This document shows, in pieces, positions 18,873 through 27,654 of a DNA stretch of 40,940 bases. Below the pieces are notes generated by a model. The model was not told where the DNA came from. It made no database searches and saw only the letters and a list, made by a program, of their open reading frames with translations. Positions within the stretch are counted from its first letter, which is position 1; every line of letters begins with the position of its first letter. Source of the stretch: Chlamydiales bacterium (lineage in GTDB: Bacteria > Chlamydiota > Chlamydiia > Chlamydiales > JARBTQ01); contig JARBTQ010000021.1 of assembly GCA_029240075.1 (NCBI GenBank), positions 1-40,940 of the forward strand, given 5' to 3'. The position numbers and the translations under genes were made by a program.

Positions 18873-20408
18873 ATGCATAAGCAAGTTTCTTCATGGCTCA
18901 AATCTTATCTATCACATACACCTCCCGAATTACATAATAGTGCAACTATTGCTTATTTGGGAGTTATCGATTATTTGCAAGATACAAACCCTCAGATAGC
19001 ACAATGTATCATTCAAGAGCTTAAGGACCAAAGATCTAATATTAAGCTAATTGCATCTGAAAATTACTCTTCTTTAGCAGTACAATTTGCAATGGGTAAT
19101 CTCTTAACCGATAAATATGCAGAAGGATTTGCTGAACACCGTTTTTATGCAGGTTGTGACAACATCGATGCTATTGAAAAAATGGGTACGGATTTGGCAA
19201 AAAAATTATTTGGCTGCGACCACGCCTATCTGCAACCCCATTCAGGAATTGATGCTAACCTTGTCGCTTTTTGGAGTATCCTTGTCCACCGTATTCAAAA
19301 TAAAGAACTAGAAAATTTAGGTAAGAAATCTATCGATGAGCTTACAGAGGCTGAATATGAAAGAATTCGGCAGCTGATGATGAATCAAACGATCATGGGG
19401 ATGTCACTTAATTCAGGGGGACACCTGACTCATGGATACCGTCATAATTTATCTGCCAAAATGATGCGCTCTGTCCAGTATGATGTTGATCCAGAAACAC
19501 GTCTTATCGATTACAGTAAATTAGCACAGCAAGTTAAGGAAGTTAAGCCAACTATTTTACTTGCCGGTTATTCAGCCTATCCTCGCCTTATTAATTTTGC
19601 TAAAATGCGTGAAATTGCCGATAGCGTAGGCGCTGTATTTATGGTTGACATGGCCCATTTTGCGGGATTGGTTGCAGGTAAAGTATTTACTGGAGAATAT
19701 AACCCTATTCCTTATGCTCATATTGTCACTACGACGACTCATAAAACTTTACGTGGACCACGAGGCGGCATGGTCTTGTGTACGGAAGAGTATAAAGAGA
19801 TTATAAATAAAGGTTGCCCCTTAGTTTTGGGAGGTCCTTTACCTCATGTATTAGCTGCTAAAGCGATTGCTCTTAAAGAAGCGAATGATCCCTCTTTCCA
19901 AGTATATGCGCATAAGATTGTAGAAAATGCACGAAGCTTAGCAGAGGCCTTGAAATCACGCGATGCAGTTATTAGCACAGGAGGAACAGATAATCATCTT
20001 ATGGTTATTGACGTCTCCCCTTACGGCTTAACAGGGCGCCAAGCAGAACAAGCTCTACGGGAGGCTGGTCTAACAGTTAATCGTAATGCTATACCTTGGG
20101 ATCCTAATGGCCCTTGGTATACATCAGGTATTCGAATAGGGACCGCAGCAATTACAACATTAGGGATGGGGCCATCTGAAATGAGAGAGATTGCCGATTT
20201 AATCATTAGTTTATTACAAGCAACGCGCTCAGCTAATAACCCTAAAACTGGACAACCTAGCAAAGCTCATTACTCGATAAACTTAGCACAATTAGAGCAA
20301 ATTCAAGGACGAGTGCAAGATTTATTGGGACATCATCCCCTTTATCCAGAGCTTCCTAGTAATGAAGCTTTGACACATAAGAATATTTTTGAGGATGTTT
20401 GCGTATAA
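18873..20408 (+). CDS. glyA: Serine hydroxymethyltransferase, chlamydial type
   Basis: This PLP enzyme interconverts serine and glycine while loading tetrahydrofolate with one carbon. The N-terminal signature LIASENYSS is followed by LTDKYAEGF, HRFYAGCDNID, the PLP-lysine motif TTTTHKTLRGPRGG (Lys291) and GLTGRQAEQALREAGLTVN. At 511 residues it is longer than the about 417 of E. coli. An N-terminal extension and an insertion of about 30 residues between QPHSGIDANL and SLNSGGHLTHG account for part of this; the insert (HRIQNKELENLGKKSIDEL...) is, from memory, a chlamydial feature. There is no strong Shine-Dalgarno at the ATG. It is followed by clpP and dapF in the conserved chlamydial order. 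Confidence 0.95.
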   Translation: MHKQVSSWLKSYLSHTPPELHNSATIAYLGVIDYLQDTNPQIAQCIIQELKDQRSNIKLIASENYSSLAVQFAMGNLLTDKYAEGFAEHRFYAGCDNIDAIEKMGTDLAKKLFGCDHAYLQPHSGIDANLVAFWSILVHRIQNKELENLGKKSIDELTEAEYERIRQLMMNQTIMGMSLNSGGHLTHGYRHNLSAKMMRSVQYDVDPETRLIDYSKLAQQVKEVKPTILLAGYSAYPRLINFAKMREIADSVGAVFMVDMAHFAGLVAGKVFTGEYNPIPYAHIVTTTTHKTLRGPRGGMVLCTEEYKEIINKGCPLVLGGPLPHVLAAKAIALKEANDPSFQVYAHKIVENARSLAEALKSRDAVISTGGTDNHLMVIDVSPYGLTGRQAEQALREAGLTVNRNAIPWDPNGPWYTSGIRIGTAAITTLGMGPSEMREIADLIISLLQATRSANNPKTGQPSKAHYSINLAQLEQIQGRVQDLLGHHPLYPELPSNEALTHKNIFEDVCV

Positions 20409-20479
20409 AAAAGCTACAGTAAAACACAGAAATTAATTAATATCCGAAACAAGATGAAACACTAACACAATAGGTTATT

Positions 20480-21073
20480 ATGAGTGAGAATCACAGCTTT
20501 TTAACTTTAGATGATAAACTTGATGAAAAATTCCTCAACTCGCGCCGCATTTTCTTATCTGATGCAGTATCTAATGAATCTGCCCGTGATATCATTCGTA
20601 AATTATGGTATCTCGAATTAACAGCTCCTGGTAAACCTATCATATTCTTAATCAATTCGCCAGGCGGCTCAGTTGATGCAGGAATGGCTATTTGGGATCA
20701 TGTTAAAATGATTTCATCCCCAGTTATTACTGTAATTACAGGATTAGCAGCTTCTATGGGTTCTATTTTAAGCTTATGTGCTGCTAAAGGAAAGCGTTTT
20801 GCAACTCCTAACTCTCGTATTATGATTCACCAACCTTCTATTGGAGGTGTGATCCAAGGGCAAGCCACTGATTTAAGTATACAAGCAAAAGAAATTCTAA
20901 AGACTCGTAGTAAATTAGTTAACATTTATGTTGAAGCAACAGGTAAAGATGCTGCTACAATTGACAAGGCGATTGACCGCGATACATGGATGACACCTAC
21001 AGAAGCTTTAGAGTTTGGACTATTAGATAAAGTAATTATTTCTGATAAAGAACTTCAAAGCTTATTGAATTAA
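20480..21073 (+). CDS. clpP: ATP-dependent Clp protease proteolytic subunit
   Basis: This subunit of the tetradecameric serine peptidase degrades proteins fed by ClpX or ClpC. The catalytic triad is visible: Ser92 in GLAASMGS, His117 in RIMIHQPS and Asp168 in DRDTWMT. The INSPGG oxyanion-type loop is at 58-63. The length of 197 residues is standard. Chlamydiae have two clpP genes; this copy beside glyA corresponds to the one usually called clpP2. AGG sits five bases before the ATG. The next gene, dapF, begins after three bases, so they are co-transcribed. Confidence 0.95.
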   Translation: MSENHSFLTLDDKLDEKFLNSRRIFLSDAVSNESARDIIRKLWYLELTAPGKPIIFLINSPGGSVDAGMAIWDHVKMISSPVITVITGLAASMGSILSLCAAKGKRFATPNSRIMIHQPSIGGVIQGQATDLSIQAKEILKTRSKLVNIYVEATGKDAATIDKAIDRDTWMTPTEALEFGLLDKVIISDKELQSLLN

Positions 21074-21076
21074 GCT

Positions 21077-21910
21077 ATGGACTTAGTGTTTTCCAAGTAT
21101 TCAGGCGCTGGGAATGATTTTATCTTGGTAGATAACCGATTTGAAAATTCTTTTCCAGCTACCAGTAAATCTTTGATTTCACAATTATGCCATCGGCAAC
21201 TAGGTATTGGAGCTGATGGCATTGCTTTATTAAGGCTGTCTGCTATAGCAAATTACCGTATGACTTTGTTCAATGCTGATGGTTCAGAAGCTGAAATGTG
21301 TGGCAATGGGTTGCGTTGCCTTGCACAGTTTATAAAAGATCTTGGACTTTCTTTCAAAACTTATACGATTGAAACATTAGCTGGATTATTCAAAGTTTCA
21401 TTCGAAAATAATCAGGTTAGGACAGATTTCATTCAACCCCACATCATAGACTTTAATCTAGAACTTCCTATTTTAGGAAATATTTACCGGTTAAGCTATT
21501 TAAATACGGGGGTTCCCCATATTATTGCATTCGTCCAGTCAAAATTAGAGCTCGAAAGTGTGGAACTTTCTACTATTGGACCGCAGCTCAGATACCACCC
21601 CTATTTCCAACCAAATGGAACGAATGTCAATTTTGCTTACCTAGACACTGTTAACTCCTTATTACATATACGTACCTACGAAAGAGGTGTTGAAGCTGAA
21701 ACTTTAGCTTGTGGAACAGGCTCAGTTGCTGCAGCTATAGCCGCACATTTTCACCACTGCATTTCCTCTCCAATCATTGTAAAAGTAAAGTCTGAAGACG
21801 AACTGACTGTATATCTTACAGCTATCGATCATATTTATTCTAACATCAGCCTTACCGGCCCTGCTTATAAGGTTTTCGACGGAAAAATTTCTTTAAATTC
21901 CCTATTTTAG
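21077..21910 (+). CDS. dapF: Diaminopimelate epimerase
   Basis: The enzyme converts LL- to meso-diaminopimelate for lysine and peptidoglycan synthesis through a two-cysteine acid-base mechanism. Both cysteines are present: Cys75 in NADGSEAEMCGNGLRC and Cys212 in ETLACGTGSVAAA. The N-terminal SGAGNDFILVDN is typical. The length of 277 residues is normal. It starts three bases after clpP. DapF of pathogenic Chlamydia has been reported also to racemise glutamate; whether this homologue does cannot be told from the sequence. Confidence 0.93.
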   Translation: MDLVFSKYSGAGNDFILVDNRFENSFPATSKSLISQLCHRQLGIGADGIALLRLSAIANYRMTLFNADGSEAEMCGNGLRCLAQFIKDLGLSFKTYTIETLAGLFKVSFENNQVRTDFIQPHIIDFNLELPILGNIYRLSYLNTGVPHIIAFVQSKLELESVELSTIGPQLRYHPYFQPNGTNVNFAYLDTVNSLLHIRTYERGVEAETLACGTGSVAAAIAAHFHHCISSPIIVKVKSEDELTVYLTAIDHIYSNISLTGPAYKVFDGKISLNSLF

Positions 21911-21950
21911 TTTTTTCTTAATTCCCTTCCCGTGTGTTGATTCTCTTTCA

Positions 21951-22000
21951 GATCTTTACTATCGGCGACTAGATAAATCTCTGTAAAACAGGTTTCAACC
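21951..22000 (+). repeat. Dispersed intergenic repeat, copy 1
   Basis: The segment from TTTACTATCGGCGACTAGAT through CTCTGTAAAACAGGTTTC matches two other intergenic places in the window (27580-27627 on the minus strand, 37456-37500 on the plus strand). The shared pattern is TTTACT.nCgGtnaCTagATAaAgCTcTnnAAAACAgGTTT. It lies about 40 bases after the dapF stop. Confidence 0.6.
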
Positions 22001-22205
22001 GTAATCTATTCGATAGGAAATTACGCATATTGTAATCGTCCATTCTGCATGTTGGATATTTTATACATTAAGTTCTTTTAGCTACTCTTTTAGACATAAG
22101 TGATTCATATTTTAGCGGAATAGGTAGATCAATAGATTACGTTAGTTGAATAATTAAAATTTAGCTATAGAGCAGTAAAAAGCTATAAATAGAGGTTCAA
22201 GCTCG

Positions 22206-22676
22206 ATGAATAATTTTTCTGCTTCAGAATTGCAAAGAAATCCTTTACTATCCTTTTACCTTGAAAAAGTGTATTCTCATATTCCTGAGCCAAGCGATAT
22301 AGTACTTAAAGATACTAAAGAGTACATAGCCCATAATTGGAAAGGGGCTTTTGGGAATGATATTGAAAGCGTAGCCAAGACATTTTTAGTTTTTAATGCT
22401 CTAGCTTCCAATCTAGCCAGTTTAGAAAATTCTGTTGTGGACGCTTATCGCGACCCTCATGATCGTACTATCGTACGTCTCGATCCTACAGTCCGTAAAA
22501 AGAATCAAGATCTGATCAAACTTGTGGACGCAAAAATTGAAGATTTACAAAACTACCTTAGTGATATCTCTGAAGCTAGATTAAAGGGTTTCCACAATGT
22601 CCGGGTTTTTACCGTCTATGAACTACTTGATATGATCCATATTACTCAAGCAGAGATTAATGAAATCTACCGTTAA
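22206..22676 (+). CDS. Conserved-looking hypothetical protein (156 aa)
   Basis: I do not recognise the family. The protein is soluble-looking and mostly helical by composition. It has no signal peptide or membrane segment. Near residues 100-125 it carries a charged heptad-like region (NQDLIKLVDAKIEDLQNYLS) that could form a short coiled coil. AGAGG lies about ten bases before the ATG, and a perfect 13-bp hairpin follows the stop after about 30 bases, which supports a genuine gene. It has its own 295-base upstream spacer carrying one copy of the dispersed repeat, so it is probably not in the dapF operon. Confidence 0.65.
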   Translation: MNNFSASELQRNPLLSFYLEKVYSHIPEPSDIVLKDTKEYIAHNWKGAFGNDIESVAKTFLVFNALASNLASLENSVVDAYRDPHDRTIVRLDPTVRKKNQDLIKLVDAKIEDLQNYLSDISEARLKGFHNVRVFTVYELLDMIHITQAEINEIYR

Positions 22677-22705
22677 TTGTATAATTATATATTTTTTGGG
22701 AAAAG

Positions 22706-22735
22706 TGTAGGTTGTAATCGAAATTACAACCTACA
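22706..22735. terminator. Perfect 13-bp bidirectional hairpin between convergent genes
   Basis: TGTAGGTTGTAAT (22706-22718) pairs without mismatch with ATTACAACCTACA (22723-22735) around a CGAA loop. It is placed 29 bases after the plus-strand gene and 9 bases after the minus-strand ORF. AATATTTTATT follows on the plus strand; the T tract is modest on both sides. Confidence 0.65.
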
Positions 22736-22744
22736 AATATTTTA

Positions 22745-22948
22745 TTAGAAAGAAACTGAAAGATTAATTTGGATTACAGTAACCTCTTTTTGCACGGAAT
22801 AAAAATCACTTTTTTCCTTTTTTAGTTCTGATGCATATAATGTTGGTCTTACATAGAGTGCTTTCTTACGAGTCACTTTACGATCAGCAGCAGAGCTTTT
22901 TTTAAGCAAGGGTACTTCAGTTTCTACTATAGGTGATGCATAAATCAT
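22745..22948 (-). CDS. Possible small basic protein (67 aa)
   Basis: A 67-codon frame starts MIYASPIVETEVPLLKKSSA and ends QINLSVSF. The middle is Lys/Arg-rich (DRKVTRKKALYVRPTLYASE). GGAG lies about 11 bases before the ATG, and the frame stops just before a strong hairpin, as a real gene would. I recognise no domain. It could still be a chance frame, since it is short and has no recognised relative. Confidence 0.45.
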   Translation of the reverse strand: MIYASPIVETEVPLLKKSSAADRKVTRKKALYVRPTLYASELKKEKSDFYSVQKEVTVIQINLSVSF

Positions 22949-23425
22949 GGAATATCTTTCTCCATCTACCCTATGGTAGGGTGTAAAACTCTAAAAGCAA
23001 GCTTTACTAATTTTTAGTCTATTGCCGAGATACTCTTACAACAATAGAGTCTGAGATCTGTTTATTATTTTTTTCTTCAGATCCTCTTGGTTATCTATGG
23101 TTTTAGGCTCGATAACTCATGTCACCCCCTTTTTGGCCTATACAATTCTTTTGCAAAAGAATTTCCACTGCGAGGATCTGATTCTAAGTTTTTCCATATA
23201 GGTTTTATGCTACATGGAATTTTGTTAAATTGTATAACTTATACGATAACAATATGCCTCTTATATATGGTAATTTTCAACCAAAATCTTGCTTAAAAAG
23301 CATTTTCGTCAAATATTTTTTAAGTTTGAATTAGTAAGGGCCTTTTGCTATTCATTAGTCCTTATTTAGACTATCAATCTCAAAAGGCCCCTACCAACCT
23401 TAAGTTGGTAGAAAGCTTGCTTTAA
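22949..23425. other. Spacer with a structured repeat-like element downstream of gnd
   Basis: I see no convincing gene. A 69-codon plus-strand frame at 23087-23296 lacks a ribosome binding site and was set aside. CCCTA-CCA-TAGGG near 22965 is a small hairpin in the leader of the 67-aa ORF. The right part (23338-23411) forms nested and tandem inverted repeats described separately. Confidence 0.5.
23338..23411. terminator. Nested plus tandem hairpins after gnd
   Basis: GGGCCTTTTG (23338-23347) pairs perfectly with CAAAAGGCCC (23381-23390). Inside it TAGTC pairs with GACTA around an 8-base loop. Directly adjacent, CTACCAAC (23391-23398) pairs with GTTGGTAG (23404-23411). The set lies 15 bases after the gnd stop on the minus strand. 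It probably ends or protects the gnd mRNA, though the T run is weak. Confidence 0.6.
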
Positions 23426-24880
23426 CTAAGCGTTGTAAGATGTAGAACTCACATTTCCACCAGTTCCGGCCCAGTCTGTATGGAAAAATTGTCCTCGTGG
23501 CTTATCTGTACGCTCATAAGTATGTGCACCAAAATAGTCACGTTGAGCTTGCAACAAGTTTGCTGGCAGATTGCTAGAACGATAGCCATCATAAAATGAA
23601 AGTGCCGCACTAAAGCAAGGCACTGGCACGCCATGCTCAGCAGCGGTAGCAACTGTTTTTCTCCATCCATTTTGCATACGAGCTAATTCTCCTTGGAAGA
23701 ACTTATCCATCAATAAGCTCTTTAATTGAGGATTTTGTACGAATGCATCTTTAATATTTCCTAAAAACTTACTGCGTATAATGCACCCTTCACGCCACAT
23801 TAAAGCGATACTTCCGTAATTTAAACCCCAACCATAATTTTCTGCTGCTTGGCGGATAAGCATGAAACCTTGAGCATAGCTCATGATCTTAGATGCGTAA
23901 AGAGCTTGTCTTACAGACTCTATAAACGCTTTTTTGTCGCCACTAAACGGAGCTGGTTTTGGACCTGCTAGAACTTTAGACGCAGCAACACGTTCTTCTT
24001 TTAAAGCTGATAAGTAACGAGCAAAGAGGGACTCCACCATGAGAGAACCAGGGATTCCTAAATCAATACTATTTACACTTGTCCACTTACCCGTTCCTTT
24101 TTGACCAGCGAAATCTAAAATTTTTCTAATCAATGGTTGCCCATCTTGATCTTTGAAAGCGAAAATTTTGCCTGTGATTTCGATTAGATAACTATCAAGT
24201 TCTGTGCGATTCCAGTCTGCTAAGATTTGAGCCAATTCGTCTTCGTTGCAACCAAGCACTCGCTGTAATACGTCGTAGGCTTCACAAATTAATTGCATGT
24301 CGCCGTATTCGATTCCGTTATGTACCATCTTTACATAGTGCCCTGCACCATGATCTCCGACCCAATCACAACAGGGATTTTTCCCATCGGCCTTAGCTGC
24401 TATTGATTGAAAAATAGGCTTTAGATGCTCCCAAGCTGCTTTATTTCCACCAGGCATTAAGGATGGACCGTGTCTAGCTCCGACTTCTCCACCTGACACT
24501 CCACATCCTACATATAATATCCCTTTTTTCTTCAAATCTTCACAACGACGATTAGTATCAGGGAAATAGCTATTTCCACCATCAATTAGAATATCACCAG
24601 CTTCTAGATATGGAAGAACCTGCTCTATAAATTCATCAACAGCTTCACCAGCTTTAACGAGTAGCATAATTTTACGAGGACGCTTTAGTTTTTGTACTAA
24701 CTCTTGTACACTGTAAGCTCCTGTAATTGTTTTACCTTTTGCGGAGCCTTGTAAAAATTCATCTACTTTTGCAGTTGTACGATTATATACAGCAACAGTA
24801 AATCCATGATCAGCCATATTGAGTACTAAATTTTGACCCATTACAGCTAAGCCCACTAGTCCTATATCTGCTTGTGACAT
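23426..24880 (-). CDS. gnd: 6-phosphogluconate dehydrogenase, decarboxylating
   Basis: The enzyme oxidises 6-phosphogluconate to ribulose 5-phosphate with NADP in the pentose phosphate pathway. The Rossmann start is GLAVMGQNLVLNMADHGF, with NRTT (33-36) for the NADP phosphate. GGNSYFPDTNRR, GVSGGEVGARHGPSLMPGG and KMVHNGIEYGDMQLI (Lys184, Asn188, Glu191) form the active site. GTGKWT is in the C-terminal helical domain. The length of 484 residues is normal. AGAAGG lies nine bases before the ATG. It is the last gene of the likely rny-216aa-gnd unit, spaced by 75 bases from its upstream neighbour. Confidence 0.95.
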   Translation of the reverse strand: MSQADIGLVGLAVMGQNLVLNMADHGFTVAVYNRTTAKVDEFLQGSAKGKTITGAYSVQELVQKLKRPRKIMLLVKAGEAVDEFIEQVLPYLEAGDILIDGGNSYFPDTNRRCEDLKKKGILYVGCGVSGGEVGARHGPSLMPGGNKAAWEHLKPIFQSIAAKADGKNPCCDWVGDHGAGHYVKMVHNGIEYGDMQLICEAYDVLQRVLGCNEDELAQILADWNRTELDSYLIEITGKIFAFKDQDGQPLIRKILDFAGQKGTGKWTSVNSIDLGIPGSLMVESLFARYLSALKEERVAASKVLAGPKPAPFSGDKKAFIESVRQALYASKIMSYAQGFMLIRQAAENYGWGLNYGSIALMWREGCIIRSKFLGNIKDAFVQNPQLKSLLMDKFFQGELARMQNGWRKTVATAAEHGVPVPCFSAALSFYDGYRSSNLPANLLQAQRDYFGAHTYERTDKPRGQFFHTDWAGTGGNVSSTSYNA

Positions 24881-24955
24881 AACAAATAACCTTCTTTTTG
24901 TGCTTGATTTCAGAAAATGAAGTTGATCCCTATCCCATTAATATAGGTAATATGT

Positions 24956-25606
24956 TTACATATCTTTAGCTTTTGCCTTTATATAGCTTATTAAATCTAT
25001 TTGTCCAATCTTTAAATGCGCAAGTTGGTTAGGAATTTGGGGGTATTCTTGTATATAGCTTAGAAATTTATTCCAACTAGATTTTATGTTTTCGTTACCT
25101 AATTTTTCCTCTAACAAGGCAATTCTTAGCAAATTATATGCATAAAGAGCTGTAGCTTTCTTTTGCTCACTTATTAATTTCTCTTCAAGCTTTTTTGCAT
25201 TTTGCAAAGCAATAATTTCATTCTTTTTTTGGATTAATAGAGTATTTTGCGCATAAGCTAGATAATTAGAGGGTGCAATAGAACTAACACGCTCTATACT
25301 GCGCTTAGTTAAATCATCTAAACTAAGGTCTTTTGCAAGAGCAATCTGCACTACAGAACTTTCATATAAGGGACGTGATATGCTGTTTTTATCGAGCAAC
25401 GCTTTGATAGATTCTTCCTGAAAATTACTAGTTAATTTTAAATTTTCATACTCCGACCTGAGTTGAATATAAGAAGAAACTTTATTTTGCTCTCGGTAAC
25501 TTTGCACTTGATAACTTATTAAAGCTATAAGTGTGCACAATGAAAAAATATAAGCTATTTTCTTAAAATAAGGTTTTTCTGCCAAAATATGTTCTAAGCT
25601 GTCCAT
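24956..25606 (-). CDS. Membrane-anchored protein of unknown function (216 aa)
   Basis: I do not recognise a named family. A short cytosolic N-terminus ending YFKK is followed by one membrane segment (about residues 17-35, IAYIFSLCTLIALISYQV). A long helical, Lys/Glu/Leu-rich domain follows. The arrangement resembles YfgM/TPR-like single-pass proteins, with loosely repeated helices at about 85-190, but no clear TPR consensus can be claimed. It lies 67 bases after rny and 75 bases before gnd on the same strand. The upstream GGGAATTAG is only a weak ribosome binding site. Confidence 0.7.
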   Translation of the reverse strand: MDSLEHILAEKPYFKKIAYIFSLCTLIALISYQVQSYREQNKVSSYIQLRSEYENLKLTSNFQEESIKALLDKNSISRPLYESSVVQIALAKDLSLDDLTKRSIERVSSIAPSNYLAYAQNTLLIQKKNEIIALQNAKKLEEKLISEQKKATALYAYNLLRIALLEEKLGNENIKSSWNKFLSYIQEYPQIPNQLAHLKIGQIDLISYIKAKAKDM

Positions 25607-25673
25607 CTAATTCCCATTATTAATTTTGTTTGTTAAGTTTAATATATCCCAAAAACTCAATCATCAATTAGTT

Positions 25674-27239
25674 TTATACAGCATATTCTATTGCACGTTT
25701 TTCACGAATAACAATAACTTTGATTTTACCAGGATAGTGCATTTCTTGTTGTATTCTCTTAGAAATATCATATGCTAGCTGTAAGACTCCATTATCATCA
25801 ATATTTTCTGGAGAAACATGTACTCTTAATTCTCGTCCAGCTTGCATAACATATGCTTCTTCAACTCCTACATAGCTCTTAGCGATCTCTTCTAGTTGCT
25901 GCAGGCGCTTAATATAAAACTCTACACTTTCAGCACGAGCTCCTGGTCGAGCTGCTGACATTGCATCTGCTGCACTACACAGGCTTCCTTCAATTGTCAA
26001 TGGAGGCATTTCATAGTGATGGCAGCCAATTCCATTAGCAACAGCTTGATTTTCTCCAAATTTTTTGGCTAAATCATGACCGATAATAGCATGCGATCCC
26101 TCAATCTCATGGGTTACAGCCTTTCCCATATCGTGTAGTAATCCAATTCTCTTAGCTAGCATAATATCTAGCCCTAGTTCAGCAGCCATCATCCCCATAA
26201 TTTCAGATACTTCGATGGAGTGTTCTAAAATATTTTGCCCATAACTGTATCTAAATTTCAATTTTCCAAGTAAGATAATCAACTCTGGATGTAAACCCAC
26301 AATTCCTACCCGACTAACAGCCTCTTCCCCTGCTTCCTTAATCTGTTTACCTACTGTCTTTTTTGCCTTAAGAACAGCATCTTCAATGGATCCCGGATGG
26401 ATCCTTCCATCCTGTACAAGATCAGCTAAAGCTTCTTTCGCTATTTGTTTTCTAATGGGATCAAAACAAGATAAAGTCAACGCACATGGAGTTTCATCTA
26501 TAATAAAATTCACTCCTGTTGCATGCTCTAAAGCACGTATATTGCGCCCTTCCCGCCCTATAATGCGCCCTTTAATTTCATCGTTTGGTAAAGATATTGT
26601 ACTGACTGTTAACTCGGAAGTACAAGATACTGCTAATCTGTTGACTGCTGAGGCTATGATTTTAGTAGCCTCTCTATCTGCGTATTCTTCTGCTTCTGTT
26701 TTAATTTTCCTAATTAGATTTGAGGCATCCGCTTTAACATTGCTAGCTATACGCTCTAAATAGAGCTCCTTTGCCTCTGAAAGACTTAACCCTGAGACCT
26801 TCTGCAATTCGTCTTGCAATTTTGATTGCAGTGACTCAACCGCTTTTAATTTATCTTGGCAGATCTCTTGTTGTTTATTTAACTGCACATCTTTTTTTTC
26901 AATTTCCTCTAGTTTACGCTCGATAAGCTGTACTCTTCCCTCAATTTTATCTTCTCGTTTTTTAAGGCGCTCCTCTTCCTTTTGAATTTTTAAACGCTCT
27001 TGATGAAAACGTTTGTCTAACTCATGTTGATATTCCAATTGTTTCTTTTTAATTGCCAATTCAGCTGACTCTTTATAGGCGAGTACATCGATTTCCCCTT
27101 TTCTAATAATCTGGGAAGCTAAAGCACGGTAAGAACCTACCTTAATGCGATGAAATAACCAAAAAACAGTGCAGCCTATGGAAATTCCCAATAGGGTAGA
27201 AAAAATTATAGGGATAGTTAAAATTTCTTCATTTGCCAT
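25674..27239 (-). CDS. rny: Ribonuclease Y
   Basis: This membrane-anchored endoribonuclease initiates mRNA decay. An N-terminal membrane segment (about 5-26) is followed by a very charged coiled coil (about 50-190). A KH domain contains GRIIGREGRNIRALE (222-236). The HD domain contains HSIEVSEIMG, the metal motif HDMGKA (H369, D370) and GCHHYE. The end has VIVIREKRAIEYAV. The 521 residues match the family. The gene could be co-transcribed with the 216-aa protein and gnd. No gene lies within 415 bases upstream, so the promoter is probably in that spacer. Confidence 0.96.
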   Translation of the reverse strand: MANEEILTIPIIFSTLLGISIGCTVFWLFHRIKVGSYRALASQIIRKGEIDVLAYKESAELAIKKKQLEYQHELDKRFHQERLKIQKEEERLKKREDKIEGRVQLIERKLEEIEKKDVQLNKQQEICQDKLKAVESLQSKLQDELQKVSGLSLSEAKELYLERIASNVKADASNLIRKIKTEAEEYADREATKIIASAVNRLAVSCTSELTVSTISLPNDEIKGRIIGREGRNIRALEHATGVNFIIDETPCALTLSCFDPIRKQIAKEALADLVQDGRIHPGSIEDAVLKAKKTVGKQIKEAGEEAVSRVGIVGLHPELIILLGKLKFRYSYGQNILEHSIEVSEIMGMMAAELGLDIMLAKRIGLLHDMGKAVTHEIEGSHAIIGHDLAKKFGENQAVANGIGCHHYEMPPLTIEGSLCSAADAMSAARPGARAESVEFYIKRLQQLEEIAKSYVGVEEAYVMQAGRELRVHVSPENIDDNGVLQLAYDISKRIQQEMHYPGKIKVIVIREKRAIEYAV

Positions 27240-27654
27240 CGAATAAGTGATCCTAAAGTAGTAAAAATAGTTTATAAATTCGATATAATTGTTTAAGAAC
27301 TGCTCTTAATTTATAGAATAGACCTCTTGCAAAACTAATTACACTAAGTTCTATCTGATAAGCTGATTGTAATTCATACAAGAAATCTTATGTAAAAAAA
27401 CAGAAGATTAGCAACTTTATAAATAGCATAAAGCCCAAGGCTTACTTCTTTTAGCATAAACTAAAGAGGCTTTTAACCTAAAGCTAATATAAGTAAAATT
27501 GTATGGCAAAATAACAAAAAATAGAATCTTTCTAAAGAGTTTTCTGCTGTGCAAGGCCATTTTTTTCAATAGAATTCTTGCGAAACCTGTTTTGCAAAGC
27601 TCTATTGAGTTACTGGCAGTAAAGATTCAAGAAAGGCTCAATGAAACTGGCGAT
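27240..27654. other. Spacer between rny and the CPBP protease gene
   Basis: No credible gene is present. The spacer holds the second copy of the dispersed repeat (27580-27627) and an AGACCTCTTGCAAAACT stretch (27321-27338) that resembles its edge in inverted form. TAAACT near 27262-27270 on the minus strand is a possible -10 for rny. Confidence 0.45.
27580..27627 (-). repeat. Dispersed intergenic repeat, copy 2
   Basis: On the minus strand it reads TTTACTGCCAGTAACTCAAT then AGAGCTTTGCAAAACAGGTTTC, closely following copy 1 (21951-22000). It lies about 30 bases past the CPBP protease stop. Confidence 0.6.

Noticed and set aside
23087-23296. 69-codon plus-strand frame with a hydrophobic C-terminus
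   Set aside because: No Shine-Dalgarno or promoter, no recognised family and an odd N-terminal composition. It could be a remnant but is not supportable as a gene.
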